Shown here: positions 1 to 11,300 of the stretch, one piece after another
Position numbering within the stretch: the stretch's first letter is position 1
Layout of the letters: every line of letters begins with the position of its first letter
Assembly (NCBI GenBank): GCA_027186245.1
Contig: CP114484.1
Location: forward strand, 508,501 to 572,500
DNA from: Coriaria nepalensis
Taxonomy: Eukaryota > Streptophyta > Magnoliopsida > Cucurbitales > Coriariaceae
Direction: 5' to 3'
DNA: 64,000 nucleotides
Notes under the pieces: generated by a model
The model's database searches: none
Told to the model about the DNA's origin: nothing
Seen by the model: only the letters and a program-made list of their open reading frames with translations
Position numbers and translations under genes: made by a program

Positions 1-279
1 AGGAAATTTTTTTAAGGAAATAATGTATAGTTTCTAAAGTGTACTTGATATATTTTAATTATATATAATATTATTATAATTACACATTATATTAATGTAA
101 TAATAAAATAATATAAAGTTGACATATAAAATATTAAGATGGATAATAAATAAATAAATAAAAAAAAATATATATATATAAATCATTAAGACGAGAGAAT
201 CCATTATATTATTGAACTAGTCTATTATGGGTGAGTCGAACACACAAAAAACCGCTTGATTTGATACTTCCTAGTTTCT
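1..279 (+). other. AT-rich upstream region of the GRAS gene
   Basis: This stretch is AT-rich non-coding DNA with short A/T runs and a TA-rich tract near 165-180. It lies directly upstream of the GRAS start codon and presumably holds its promoter and leader. No distinct regulatory motif can be called with confidence. Confidence 0.4.
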
Positions 280-2082
280 ATGGAAGGATTAGAGAAGCAA
301 TCTCCTATGTGGGCAGAAGACAATGGAAGCTGGAAATCCACAACCATGATGCATGATTATTCTAGATTTGGCCAAGAAGATAACTTATCAAGTAGTACAG
401 GAAGAGGACATGAACAGCTGTTTTCATCAGATTATAGGGCCTTTGACGCTCTACCGATCGTTGACGTGGCCTCCCCACCTCTTCAAACAAGTCTAGATGA
501 AATCTCAAAGCTGATCCAAATCCAACCTCAGTCCGGGAAGAAAACTGATCTCCAGCAGAGCCGTGGATTTCCCGCCACCTCGTTTGAACTTCTAAACAAG
601 CATGCAAACGGGATCAAAAGATTGAACTTGGACAGATTGATCGAGCCAGTATTTAGCAATCGGATTGCAGCAGATCACGAGTCATTATCAACTGAAGAAA
701 TCATGTGGATTGCCGGAGCAAAGTTCATCCACTACTCCTGTTCTTATTCTAAAAAAATGAACCAAGATCGTCATCACGACCTTCAATCCATGCTCAACCA
801 TCCTTACGACTCTTCCTTCTCTACCCTCTGCCATGAAGATAGTGCCCAAGTGGAGCTCGCTCAGCTCCTCCTCTCTTCTGAGAAAGTCGCTGCTCAACAA
901 TACGAACGAGCAAGCAAACTTCTTGACCAGTGCGACCAGCTCTGCTCAGATTCAGGCAATCCAGTCCAACGCGTTGTCTTTTACTTCTCAGAAGCTCTTC
1001 GAGAAAAGGTCGATAGAGAAACAGGTGGGATCACTCCAAAGGGCTTAGGTAACAAAATAAAGTTGTCAGCCAAAATCCAGGAGTTGATATTGAAGACAAC
1101 CACCACTGCCGTATCATGTCACGAAGCGCTACCGTTTTCACAAATAGCACAATTTGCTGGAATCCAAGCCTTGGTAGAAAATATAGGAGATGCGAGCAAG
1201 ATTCATGTAATCGACCTCAATATCAGGTGTGGAGTACACTGGACGGTTCTGTTTCAAGCTCTCGCATCTCGTCGTGATCTTGATGATTCCTGTCCTCTTC
1301 GAAGCTTTAAGATAACGGCTGTCGGAACTAGTTCGTCGAAACGTGAGATCGAGGAGACAGGTAAGAGGCTGTCGAATTTCGTTCAAAGTCAAAGAATAAA
1401 CCACAACTTCCCGCTGATCATTTCGTTCTCTTACAAGGCGATCATCGTGGCGGAAAGTTTGTCGGATCTTAAAGAAACCGACTTTGAACTAGACGATGAA
1501 GAGAAAGTCGCTGTGTTATCTGAGTATTTACTGATGGACATGATTTTAGTTCCAGAGAAGCTGGAAACTCTAATGCGAGTGATAAAAGGCATAAAGACGT
1601 CGGTAATGGTGGTGAATGAAACAGAGGCGAACCACAACTCGCCATCTTTCTCGAACCGTTTCATAGAAGCTTTATTCTTCTACAGCTCCTTCTTCGACTG
1701 CCTCGACGCTTGCATGAAACGGAACGATCCGAACCGGAAGATTGCAGAGTCGTTGTACTTTGGACTGGCGATTAGGAACATCGTGGCGACAGAGGGAGCG
1801 GATAGAAAGGTCCGACATGTTAAGATTGACGTCTGGAGGCAGTTTTTCGAGCGGTTTGGATTGGTGGAGATGGAGCTCAGTCCGTCGTTGCTGTTCCAAG
1901 CCAAGCTTTTGCTTCAGCGATTCCCTTCCGACGTTGCTGTTCCAAGCCAAGCTTTTGCTTCAGCGATTCCCTTCCGACGTTGCTTCTTGCACAGCGCTCG
2001 AGCCTTCTTCTCATGGCAAATCGCTCATTATTTCATGGAAAGGCACTCCCATTCACTCTCTCTCTGTTTGGAAGTTTCCTGA
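280..2082 (+). CDS. GRAS-family transcription regulator, RGL1-like, with frameshifted C-terminus
   Basis: This single-exon reading frame encodes 600 residues of a GRAS-domain protein, a plant nuclear regulator family. Visible family blocks include a leucine-rich region around residues 185-215 (VELAQLLLSSEKVA), the VHIID-like segment IHVIDLNIRCGVHWTVLFQAL, and the PFYRE-like part RFIEALFFYSSFFDCLDACM followed by RNIVATEG and VRHVKIDVWRQFF. It resembles proteins often annotated as DELLA RGL1-like, but I see no DELLA or TVHYNP motif in the N-terminus. Starting at about residue 551 the frame is wrong: a 46-bp tandem duplication (1886-1977) shifts reading, so the last roughly 45 residues are not GRAS-like. 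The next frame, open to a stop at 2099-2101, encodes the expected SAW-type end (ISWKGTPIHSLSVWKF). The product is therefore either C-terminally altered or a recent pseudogene, or the assembly is wrong here. Confidence 0.85.
   Translation: MEGLEKQSPMWAEDNGSWKSTTMMHDYSRFGQEDNLSSSTGRGHEQLFSSDYRAFDALPIVDVASPPLQTSLDEISKLIQIQPQSGKKTDLQQSRGFPATSFELLNKHANGIKRLNLDRLIEPVFSNRIAADHESLSTEEIMWIAGAKFIHYSCSYSKKMNQDRHHDLQSMLNHPYDSSFSTLCHEDSAQVELAQLLLSSEKVAAQQYERASKLLDQCDQLCSDSGNPVQRVVFYFSEALREKVDRETGGITPKGLGNKIKLSAKIQELILKTTTTAVSCHEALPFSQIAQFAGIQALVENIGDASKIHVIDLNIRCGVHWTVLFQALASRRDLDDSCPLRSFKITAVGTSSSKREIEETGKRLSNFVQSQRINHNFPLIISFSYKAIIVAESLSDLKETDFELDDEEKVAVLSEYLLMDMILVPEKLETLMRVIKGIKTSVMVVNETEANHNSPSFSNRFIEALFFYSSFFDCLDACMKRNDPNRKIAESLYFGLAIRNIVATEGADRKVRHVKIDVWRQFFERFGLVEMELSPSLLFQAKLLLQRFPSDVAVPSQAFASAIPFRRCFLHSARAFFSWQIAHYFMERHSHSLSLCLEVS
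1886..1984 (+). repeat. 46-bp tandem duplication in the GRAS 3' coding end
   Basis: Two identical 46-bp units occupy 1886-1931 and 1932-1977, followed by a third copy of the first 7 bases (CGTTGCT) at 1978-1984. Such short junction homology is typical of slippage or microhomology-mediated duplication. Because 46 is not a multiple of three, the insertion changes the reading frame of the GRAS gene. Confidence 0.95.
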
Positions 2083-2381
2083 TCCGCAACTCCATTACTA
2101 GAACTTGTTTTCTTCTTCAAAAATAGTAGAGAGTTTCTTTTTTCTCTTTTTTAGTTTGTATGACTCTGTTTTCGTTTGGATATTCGATCCGATGGCCGAT
2201 TGGCTTGCATGTGAAATCCGACGTTTCGACTTGCATGTCACGACCACGTGTACGACAACCAACAAACAAGGCCTATTACACGCACGAAGGAGAGCTAGTC
2301 CACTAGTCGGTTTGGAAGAGAAGCTCGAACAAAGTGACAGAGAGAGTAGCAAGAAAAGAGTAGAGAAGAAGGAAGAAAGAG

Positions 2382-2803
2382 ATGGAGGGGACTATTGAGA
2401 CGTGGTTGAGGAAGCACCGTCTGATCTACACAGAAGCTACTGGACACCCTTTCATCCTTAGCATTCGAGATGGAACCGTCGATCTCTCAAACTTTTAAGA
2501 GATGGCTGGTAAGATTAGAATTCTGAATTTGATATGCAGTTATGAACTGACCTGATCAGAGAAAAAAAAGTGTAGCGAAAAGACTACATATTCGTACGAG
2601 CCTTTGTGCCATTTGTAGCGAGTATACTGATCAAAACTTGGAAGGAGTCCGACAAAAAAAACGACATGAAGGTTGTACTGACCGGATTGGCTTCTCTTAA
2701 CGATGAAACCGAGTGGTTCAACAAGGAAGCAGCCAAATGGGGGGCCAATCTCTCTTAAATCGTTCCCCAGAAGCCGATTCTGGATTACTTCCTAGAGAGT
2801 TAA
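2382..2803 (+). pseudogene. TENA/THI-4-like (aminopyrimidine aminohydrolase type) pseudogene
   Basis: An ATG at 2382 opens a frame reading [14 protein letters not shown] sequence ([19 protein letters not shown]) that matches the N-terminus of plant TENA_E/PM36-like proteins of thiamine salvage. An extra T in the TTTT run at 2493-2496 creates a TAA at 2496-2498 in place of the expected Phe-Lys-Arg-Trp. After an apparent intron, exon 2 resumes near 2579 with KDYIFVRAFVPFVASILIK and continues to FLES near 2803. A second stop (TAA, 2756-2758) sits where relatives keep reading; GAA to TAA is the simplest explanation. The rest of the gene is missing. Two stops, a frameshift and truncation make this a clear pseudogene. 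Identification is by remembered family sequence. Confidence 0.8.
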
Positions 2804-2948
2804 ATGAGGGAAGATATTGAATATACGGTGGGCAATACTACTAGCATACTGAGACTCAGTACACTTTTTATGAATCGCTAAATTTGTAGGAATTTTGGGG
2901 TCTACAATGCCCATATAAAAGAGATTCTTTAATTTTGGTGTTAAAATT

Positions 2949-3271
2949 TGTAGAGAGGAAGAAGATGGAGTTGAATATGCGTATTTCATTTCTATCTAGA
3001 CTGTACAGTACGAGTTTGCATAATATAGACAAACTTTACATCAAAAAGGTAAACCTAATTGACGTAAATCACGTTCAAATATTTTCATTCATAACCATGC
3101 AATAATGAAAGATATGCTGACTAAGAATAAGAATGCATGGTTGGAAACAGAAGATTGCGGGAGTGATTGTGGGAGAGAAAAAGAAGGAGATCAAGTCTGC
3201 TTGGTTGGAAGAATTCAGCCACGTCAGAATTCAAGGTGGCATTGGAAATATGCATTAGACATATTTCCAAT
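2949..3271 (-). repeat. Putative 3' LTR of the copia element
   Basis: On the minus strand a G-rich tract (CGGGGGCCTA) is followed by sequence starting TTGGAAATATG, the usual position of a polypurine tract and 3' LTR start. The far boundary is proposed at 2949, where the minus-strand sequence ends in a pyrimidine-rich stretch and CTCTACA. An exact 11-bp inverted repeat (3242-3252 with 3260-3270, 7-bp loop) lies at the LTR start. No second LTR is available for comparison, so both ends are inferred. Confidence 0.4.
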
Positions 3272-3355
3272 AGGCCCCCGCAAGCTGGTGTTGGAGTAGA
3301 AATCGAAGACGCCAAGCTTGGAACACAAGCGAAGATGATGTTCGACACCCAGAGA

Positions 3356-3901
3356 TTAAGTTAAGACATCAGCTGGTTGAGAATGAGAAGCAATGTGAGA
3401 AAATTGTAGAGTACCAGATTGAAGATGATGGCGAACGTCGCAATCAATTTTGATGTGTTTCATCCGCTCATGGAAGATGGAATTGAAAGCAATATGAAGT
3501 GCCGACTTGTTATCACAATATAACGTCACGAGAGTGGGCAAAGGATAATGAAAATCTTTGAATAATTGAAGAACTCATACGAGTTCACATGAAGTGGCGG
3601 CAAGAGATCGAAATTTCGCTTCAGTGGAGGAGCAGGAGACAATACTTTGTTTTTTGGAGATGAGGGACGTGTCGAGCTTAATACAGAAGCCAGTAGGACA
3701 AGTAACCGGACAACTGGCCCAATCACTATCACAAAAATCATGCAAAGTGAGATCATTATGGGACGGAAAAAAAAAGGCAAGAGCTGGAGATGATTTCAGA
3801 TAACGCAACACGCGATGAGCAGCATGAAGATGCGATGCACGAGGAGAGTGCATAAACAGGCTCAATAATTGAACTGCATAGGATATATCCGGGCGAGACA
3901 T
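3356..3901 (-). pseudogene. copia RNase H region remnant
   Basis: Two minus-strand frames carry MSRPDISYAVQLLS (start of the copia region after reverse transcriptase) and then VTLYCDNKSALHIAFN with HERMKHIKIDCDVRHH and QPADVLT, the typical copia RNase H end. They lie in different frames (3575-3901 and 3356-3541), so at least one frameshift separates them. Remains of the polyprotein tail (PTPACGGLLE) can be followed to about 3270. Confidence 0.8.
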
Positions 3902-3912
3902 GATTAAGTAAA

Positions 3913-4920
3913 TTAATTTACCGATGAATCGTGATATTGGTGAAAGTCGGATAAGGGTTCATCAGAAGAATCGGCTGCCAAGGAGAGTTTGTAGTGTTGC
4001 TCCAATGGTGTCAAGGCGGGTTTGGAACCAGAGAAACCCGTATCTTGCAAGAGATCAAGCACGTATTTGCGTTGATTAAGAATAATCCCGGAGTCTGTAT
4101 AAACAACTTCTAGACCCAAAAAAAACCGTAAGATGCCTAAGTCCTTCATGTGAAATCTTGAATGTAAATAATTCTTGAGAGAAACAATGGCTTGTGGATT
4201 GGATCCGGTAATGACTATGTCATCAACATAGACTAAAAGAATGGTGGTGTGACCGTCAGAATGGTGAGTGAAGAGGCTGTAGTCGGCGAGAGATTGAGTA
4301 AAACCGGCATCAAGCATTGCAGACAAGAACTTAGCAAACCATTGATGGGAGGGTTGTTTCAAACAGTAAAAGGATTTGGATAATTTGCAGACTTTGCCCG
4401 GGGGAATACCAGTAACACCAGCCGGAACATTCATGAAGACATCCTCATATAAATCGCCTTGAAGAAAGGCATTATAAACGTTCATTTGAAAAAGATACCA
4501 ACCTTTGATGGAGGTAAGAGAGATAACCGAACGGGCTGTGACCATTTTAGCAACCGGGGAAAAATTTTCATTATAATCGAGACCTTTTTGCTGCGTATAT
4601 CCTTTATCAACAAGATGGGCTTCAAACCGCTCCACCGTCCCATCAGATTTATACTTGATTTTATAAACCCATTTGCAACCTATGGGCTTTTTGCGAGGAG
4701 GAAGATCCATGATAGACCAAGTATTATTTTCAGACAAAGGGAGAATCAAGGACTGCTTTATGGTAACTTGAAGGTCATCAAATATAGTAATGGGCGTGTG
4801 AGTAGGAGAATTGGAAGCATCTTTAAAGGGGAAAATTGTTTCAATAAAACTAATGTCCCTACTTATCAAGAACTGCTTAGTTTGAATATTTAATAACCTA
4901 TAACCCTTAAGTTTGAGCAT
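3913..4920 (-). pseudogene. copia reverse transcriptase remnant
   Basis: An open stretch of 335 codons contains the copia reverse transcriptase signature: CKWVYKIKYKSDGTVERFEA near the start, MNVYNAFLQGDL, and the catalytic YVDDIVITG block near 4205-4232. The open length suggests moderate age. It is separated from integrase and RNase H sequence by frame breaks, so it is not expressible as a full polyprotein. Confidence 0.85.
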
Positions 4921-5696
4921 AGCCTAGAAAGACACAAGCTACGGATTAGAGAGCAAATTTGTCATGAATATTAAGGCTAGTTACATAGCAATGACAACCG
5001 AAAAGGAGTCGGTGTTCTGTTGAGGAGGTAAGTGGACGTGAGGATACAGTCCCCCCAATGGTTGTTTGGTAAGTTTGACTGAAGTTTGAGAGCTCAGGCG
5101 ACATTTAAGATATGTTTAAGCTTTCGCTCAATCTGGCCATTTTGTTGGAGGGTATATAGGCAAGATGTTTCGTGGATGACCCCTAATGAAGAAAAAAGAG
5201 AAGCACATTTAGCATTAACAAATTCAAGGCCATTATCAGACCGAACACATTTAACTGCCGTAGAGAATTGATTATGAACCGTATTAAGAAAAGATTCAAT
5301 TATAGAGAAAACTTAATATTTGAAAGCAAGTAGAAATGTCCAGATGCCTCTAGAATAGTCATTAATACTAGTTAGAAAATATATAGAATTATCATGATTT
5401 GGAACTTTGTAAGGTCCCCATATATCCATATGAATAAGAGCAAAATGAGAGTTTGCATGAGATATGCTAGATGGAAAATGAGATTGTGTCTGTTTTGCTA
5501 AATGACATATATCATAGTGAGGAGGTGTAGTATTTTTAGCACTCATATATGAAAGATGTCCAAGGCGATCATGCCACAATCGTAGATCGAGAGAAGATTT
5601 ATTGGAATAATAAAAACTAACATAACAATTTTCATTATTGGAAATAGACAAAAATAAAGACGCAAATTCAGTCGATTGTAGATGATAAAGGCCCAT
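4921..5696 (-). pseudogene. copia integrase remnant
   Basis: The segment 5313-5696 contains the pre-integrase zinc region (WHDRLGHLS ... YDICHLAKQ) and the start of the core (HMDIWGPYKVPN, FLTSINDYSR). In the zinc motif the first cysteine appears as tyrosine. Below 5313 the core continues in another frame as RSDNGLEF and a QNGQIERK-like piece, visible on the strand opposite 5086-5271. Several frame breaks are present. Confidence 0.75.
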
Positions 5697-5728
5697 CTAC
5701 CTTTTACTAATCCCCAATACTTTTCTAG

Positions 5729-6421
5729 TTAAAGGATCTCGTAAACAACAATCATTTTTAGTAAAGATGGCAGAACAGTTGCTGTCATTAACAAGACAGG
5801 AAATAGAGAAGAGTTTATAGTGGAAACTAAGAACATATAAAACATTGAATAGGGTAAGAAATTCTGATATCTTAACGTTTCCAATATGAGTAGCAGAACA
5901 TGAAGTTTCATTAGGTAATCCGATAGAAATACTTGATGAGTCATATGGTGGCTAGCACCTGAGTCTAAAATCCAGTCGGTAGAGACTTCATGATTAGCTA
6001 GGCATGAGAAATTACCTGAGACAACATTAGCAGTTTTTTCTGGTTGTTTGCATGAATCATTGTCCATAATCTTCATAAGTTGATTAAACTGTTCAGGGGT
6101 AAAGCTTTGAGGAGTGAGTAATAGGGGCGTAAATGGAGCAATTAGGGCATTATTGTGATTGGAGGAGTCTTGAGCATTATTGGCGGATGTTGTTTTTTGA
6201 AAAAATGGGTGCTTCTCATTGTACTTGGAGTTGCTTGAAGGTGGCAACCCGATCAACTTGAAGCAAGATTCCTTTCTATGACCCTTGACATGGCAGTGTT
6301 CGCACTCAATTGAAGTCTTGGCATATTGACTTGGGAGAGAATTAGTGTCAAAAGAATTGCTTCGTAAGGCATAAGAATCATTCTGAGAATGGAATGAGAA
6401 GTATACTGCGTTGTGTTTCAT
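5729..6421 (-). pseudogene. copia gag zinc knuckle and protease remnant
   Basis: This 230-codon stretch includes a CCHC zinc knuckle (CEHCHVKGHRKESCF, about 6258-6302) and the aspartic protease site WILDSGASHHMT near 5935-5970. The order matches the gag to protease transition of copia elements. The C-terminal part is not clearly conserved. Confidence 0.8.
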
Positions 6422-6746
6422 CTTGTGTGAGAATTATATAGGCGTCGATGACTGAGGAAAGTGGGTTGATGAGTAGAATCTGGCTGTGTAAAGGCACGTA
6501 AGACTCGTGCAAACCCGTAAGAAACTGCATCAGATGCAGATGTTCCTCATGTTGCAAAACTGCTGCTAAAACCGTGCAAGTGCAGCAAGGCATAACTACT
6601 AGTGAAGCTAATTCATCCCACTGCTCCCTCAATTTATTATAATAAGTAGAGACATCGCTAGATCCTTGCTGAGTATACGCTATCTGTTTCTGCAAAGAAA
6701 AAATACTAGCACCGTTAAGGGAGATGATCATAATTTGAGGATCCAA
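6378..6746 (-). pseudogene. copia gag (UBN2-type) remnant
   Basis: The frame encodes a gag-like segment with LQKQIAYTQQGSSDVSTYYN, LREQWDEL, QFLTGLHESYVPLHSQILL and TQDETQRS, all typical of plant copia gag. The N-terminal part of gag expected upstream is absent. It overlaps the zinc-knuckle stretch in a different frame. Confidence 0.75.
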
Positions 6747-6780
6747 GGAGAGGTTGAGCCACTAGGATTAAGCCAAGATT

Positions 6781-8393
6781 GTCGGAGGGATACATATATA
6801 ATGGATGGTTGAAATCTATTTATGTAAGGACTTGTGGTGGATTGATCATGTTTTGAAATCTTTTACGATACTTTGCCATCATATTTTGAAGCAGGTGAAA
6901 GAGGTTAACCTTTTCCACCTTTTTATTCTATGTATTTCGCTCGTTATTCAATCAACTTTTTTATTCATTCATAATGCTGTGATTGGGCCAAAAGAAAAAA
7001 AAAGAAAAAGAAAAAGGAAATGTACAATATACTGCTGTGTGCTTAAGATCAGGCCCACTTGCTCCTCATGCCTGGGCCCATTTTAAGTACATGCCTACCT
7101 TATTCTAATAACCTATTAAGAAATTAGAAGCCCGTTTTAACTAGAAATCTTTGGCCCAACCCAAACGAGACTTTTACTTATTTAAAGCGGTTACACGGCG
7201 TCGTTTTTCACAGAAACACATCGTTCGATTCAACCCCTCTCGCACTTTGCTGGCCTTCCTCTTCTCTCTGCCTTTTGTAGACCGAAATATAAAACACTCG
7301 ACAAATCTTATGAAGAAAGAAGAACTCAGACCTCCATTACAGAATCTAAATTTCTCTTCTGGAGGAATTATAACTCGAGTTCATATTCATCTTCATTCTA
7401 TTTCTTTCTAGAAATTACAACATGCTTCCACATTTTTCTCATCGCCATTCAGCTGGGCAATCCACTCACAACGAGGCTGAAGGTCCCCTGTGGTTGTAGG
7501 AACGTTATATTTCGTATCTGAAGCCAATTTTGACTCCATTGAAGGTACCTTGCTCAAAGAGATTCATAGAATTCCTTTATTTTTTTTTTTGTTCTCTCTA
7601 GAAATTTGGTGGGGGATTTTGTGTGTGAAGTCGTACTTCTCCTCCAAATTCGGGTGGGCGGCTGATTTAATTTTACTTGGTGAGTGCTATTTAGCAGTGG
7701 AATTTGCTAGGGAATCGAAACTAATAGGGTTTTGGAATGCTAAAGGTAGATGCATTATGGATTTTGGGAGCTTGGATTGCAAAACTGTAGAATAGCGTAT
7801 CGTATGTCTTGGGACCGTCCCCTCTGGACGATGATATCATGACACCTTCGGAAGGTTTGGATTTCTCATTTACTTCGTTTCTGAGTCTTGCTTTTAGCTT
7901 ATTCCCATTGTTCTTTTTATTGAAGGTTCATACTTGTGACTTATTTCACAATCGCATGTCATCACGGAGGATTTGGAATTCATTGGGTGTTATAGGTTAT
8001 CACTGTCCAGTTATCAGATATATATACACATATATATATGTATATATATTTTCGGTTTAGGGTTTTGGACAAAGAACTGCATGAGGTGTTTTACCGTAGC
8101 AGCTTTTATTTGTAAAATGGCGCTGTGTATCACGATAGAACGAGGGAGCCATTAATTTTTATGGAAGGATCTGTAGGTTAGATAGCTTTGCACAGTGTTA
8201 CCGTAGCTAAAAGCGAGTATGTCTTTTAGATGTAAGATGTAGTTTTTAGTTCTTCAATGCGTTATGGATGCAACTGATCTCCTGGTTAAATGTTTGTCAA
8301 AGATCACAGTCCATGCATTATTTTTTGAATCTGATACTTTTTTAAGGCTCGTCTTTGATTTCTTCATTGACACTTGTAGGTTTTGCAAGAAAT
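6781..8393 (+). promoter_or_regulatory. Promoter and spliced leader region of the BRWD-type gene
   Basis: No protein gene is seen between the copia remnant and the ATG at 8394. A non-coding first exon probably lies around 7200-7543: a plausible donor is GAAG/GTACCT at 7544 and the acceptor is TTGTAG ending at 8379. The region contains an ATG at 7310 opening a 33-codon frame, which would be a uORF if transcription starts upstream of it. Exact transcription start is unknown. Confidence 0.45.
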
Positions 8394-11300
8394 ATGCCTG
8401 TAAGAAAGTTTGTTTCTTCGGGTGATGCACCTTCTATTAGTAGGAAACATATAAGTTTTCCTGTGAAGTTGTACAAGGAATCTCAACTTGTAGAACCTGA
8501 GACAAACCATACAGTGGAGCCTGATTTGGAAATTGACATTAGAGAAGTCTATTTCCTTATCATGCATTTTCTTGCTTCTGGGCCATGCCGTAGGACTTCT
8601 GAACAATTATGTAATGAACTTCTTGAACATCAACTTTTACCCAAAAGATATCATGCTTGGTACTCGAGGAATGGGCGATGCAGTGGGGATGAACATGATG
8701 ATGGCATGTCATTCCCACTGAGTTACAACAAGTTGGTAGAGAGGTATTAACCTTTCTCAGTCTCTTTATTTATCTAATCAGGGGAAAAAATATTTGAATT
8801 CTCAAGGTTATAGCTTTCAACTTAATGGAATATCAAATATGTAAACTGTAAGCTACCATCGGCATTCTGAGTTTTTTTTCTATGGTGTGTTTTAGTAAAC
8901 CCTGACTTCATTAAGAAATTTTTTTTAATGATTTGATTGACAATCTACCATCATTTTACTTAATAGGTACCCCCACATCAGACCGGATCACTTGATAGTG
9001 GTTATGAAACAGTTGATATTACATAAATATCCCCCTTCACTGGGCATGAGTGGTGGAAATGCACCAAATGCTGCTGATATACCTACTTTGCTAGGAACCG
9101 GTTCATTTTCACTGATTGGCAGTAAGTGATATTCATTATTAACCCAACCTAACCTCTCCCCCTTTCTCCTCCTCCCTCATGGAAAAAATATGTGTATGCT
9201 AATATGCTATATATATAAATATTCATAGTTGTTTTAACTGTTAGTCCCATTCATACTTTAGAAAGTCTACCTCTAAATAGTATCTTTGTACATGTCATCT
9301 TATAATAATTCTGAATTAGATATTCAACTCATCAAGCAGGGAGGAAATGCTTTATCTCTTCTTCTTCTTCTTCTGCTACTTTGCTAAAGTTCCTTTGCTG
9401 TTTGAGTGTTTTCTCCATTTCCTTTCTCATGATTGGTATTGGTTCTTTTATCTCAACTGTATATATTTACAGAACTCTCCATTATTTTCAGATGACAGAG
9501 AGGAAGGGATCAATAAAGCCAATCACCCCCCTGCTTATATGCGTTGGCCTCATATGAAAGCTGATCAGGTTCGTGGGCTAAGTTTGAGAGAAATAGGGGG
9601 TGGATTCTCTAGACATCAACGTGCCCCCTCTGTTCGTGCAGCATGCTACGTCATTGCTAAACCGTCGACAATGGTACAGAAGATGCAAAATGTCAAGAAG
9701 CTAAGGGGGCACCGAAATGCTGTTTACTGTGGTATTTTTTTATTAGTGTTTTCAGCTAAAATCTTTTCCCTTTTGGAATCAGTTAAAAAGAATGAAAAAC
9801 AGGATGTGGAGTGATCTGACCTAGAAATTAGCCAATCTGGTTTAGTTTCTATTTGCACCCCATACCCTCCTTAAATGTTCTTTGTTAATCTCTCCTTCTT
9901 TAACAATATTGTTTTAAGTGTATTTCCAATCTCCCAGTTTGGACTCAATTTCCCATCTGAGGCAGTGCCCTCAATAGTAATATCTTCCATTTGTTACCTG
10001 ATATTTTCTCCATAGACCTTAGCGATGGTTTTTCTGGATGTTGATTGTTGGCAGCAATATTTGATCGCTTGGGGAGGTATGTAATTACTGGTTCAGATGA
10101 TCGTCTTGTAAAAATCTGGTCAATGGAAACTGCATATTGCTTGGCAAGCTGCCGTGGACATGAAGTGAGTTTTGACAAATAAAGAAACACTTTGGTCATG
10201 GCTTGACATTGAGTTTGTTTATTCTTTTGTTAGTCATACTTTATATTGTGATTGAAAGGGTGATATCACTGACTTGGCTGTGAGTTCCAACAATGCTGTG
10301 GTAGCGTCTTCTTCCAATGATTTTAATATCCGTGTTGTAAGTTTGCTTTGCTGACAGGGTTTCTTTCCTCTGTTATTATTATTGTCTTACATGGTGCTTA
10401 CTTTTTGCTCCCTCGTTCAACAGTGGCGTTTACTTGATGGGCAACCAATTGCAGTACTGCGAGGACATACTGGTGCTGTTACTGCCATTGCATTCAGTCC
10501 CAGGCTTGGTTATCAGCTTCTATCGTAAGTCGTAAGACTGATGCTCCACACCATTTTTTCTCCATGCGTATGATCTTATTTTGTGTGATTATGATTTCTA
10601 TTCCACATGTTTGGTAATTTCATGATTTTTATTCCCATGGAGGGGTCTGATTATGCTCTATCAACTGACTCCTCAGCAATAGCCTTGAGAAAGTAGCTGT
10701 TTTTAAGTGAAGGATTAACAGGAAACCAATGTTAGAGATCCTTATCTATGTTCCTTATTTATATAGCCCCCGGCCAGTTTACATACTAAGTTTGTTGTAA
10801 GCGTCCCTTTTTTGATGATGGCGATCCCTTTTTGTTAGGAAAGTGTTTGATATGGTATTTGTGTTCTTTGTAGATCGTCTGATGATGGAACATGTAGGAT
10901 GTGGGACCTTAGGAATTCTTCCCAGCATGCTGCTCGAATTTACATTCCGAGGCCTTCAGAAGCTGTGGCTGGTCAGTTGTTTGTTTATTGTAGATCTGAT
11001 TCATTACGGCTTCTTACTGGAAGTTCTTAATTTAAGAGCAATTGTCTGCAGGAAGAAATAGTGGCCCTTCCTTGAGCACTGTTCCACAGGGCCATCAAAT
11101 CTTTTGCTGTGCATTTAATGCTAATGGAACTATTTTTGTCACTGGTAGCTCAGACACTCTTGCGAGGGTAAATCGTATTGTTTTCCTTAGATCTGCTATT
11201 AGTTATCATTTAAACTTTTTTATGTCTCATAAAATATTGGTCACAATATGAACAGTATCCTTACTACCTTCAAAATTTCAGATATATGGTTTGAAATTTA

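Larger units (their letters stand above)
2949..6780 (-). mobile_element. Degenerate Ty1/copia LTR retrotransposon
   Basis: Read on the minus strand, fragments appear in the order gag, protease, integrase, reverse transcriptase, RNase H, which is the Pseudoviridae/copia order. The open stretches are broken by stops and frame changes, so it cannot encode an active polyprotein. The gag N-terminus is absent and no 5' LTR is visible above 6750. At the other end a purine-rich tract (complement of 3271-3280) precedes a likely 3' LTR. The insertion lies between the TENA pseudogene and the BRWD-type gene, both read on the opposite strand. Confidence 0.85.
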
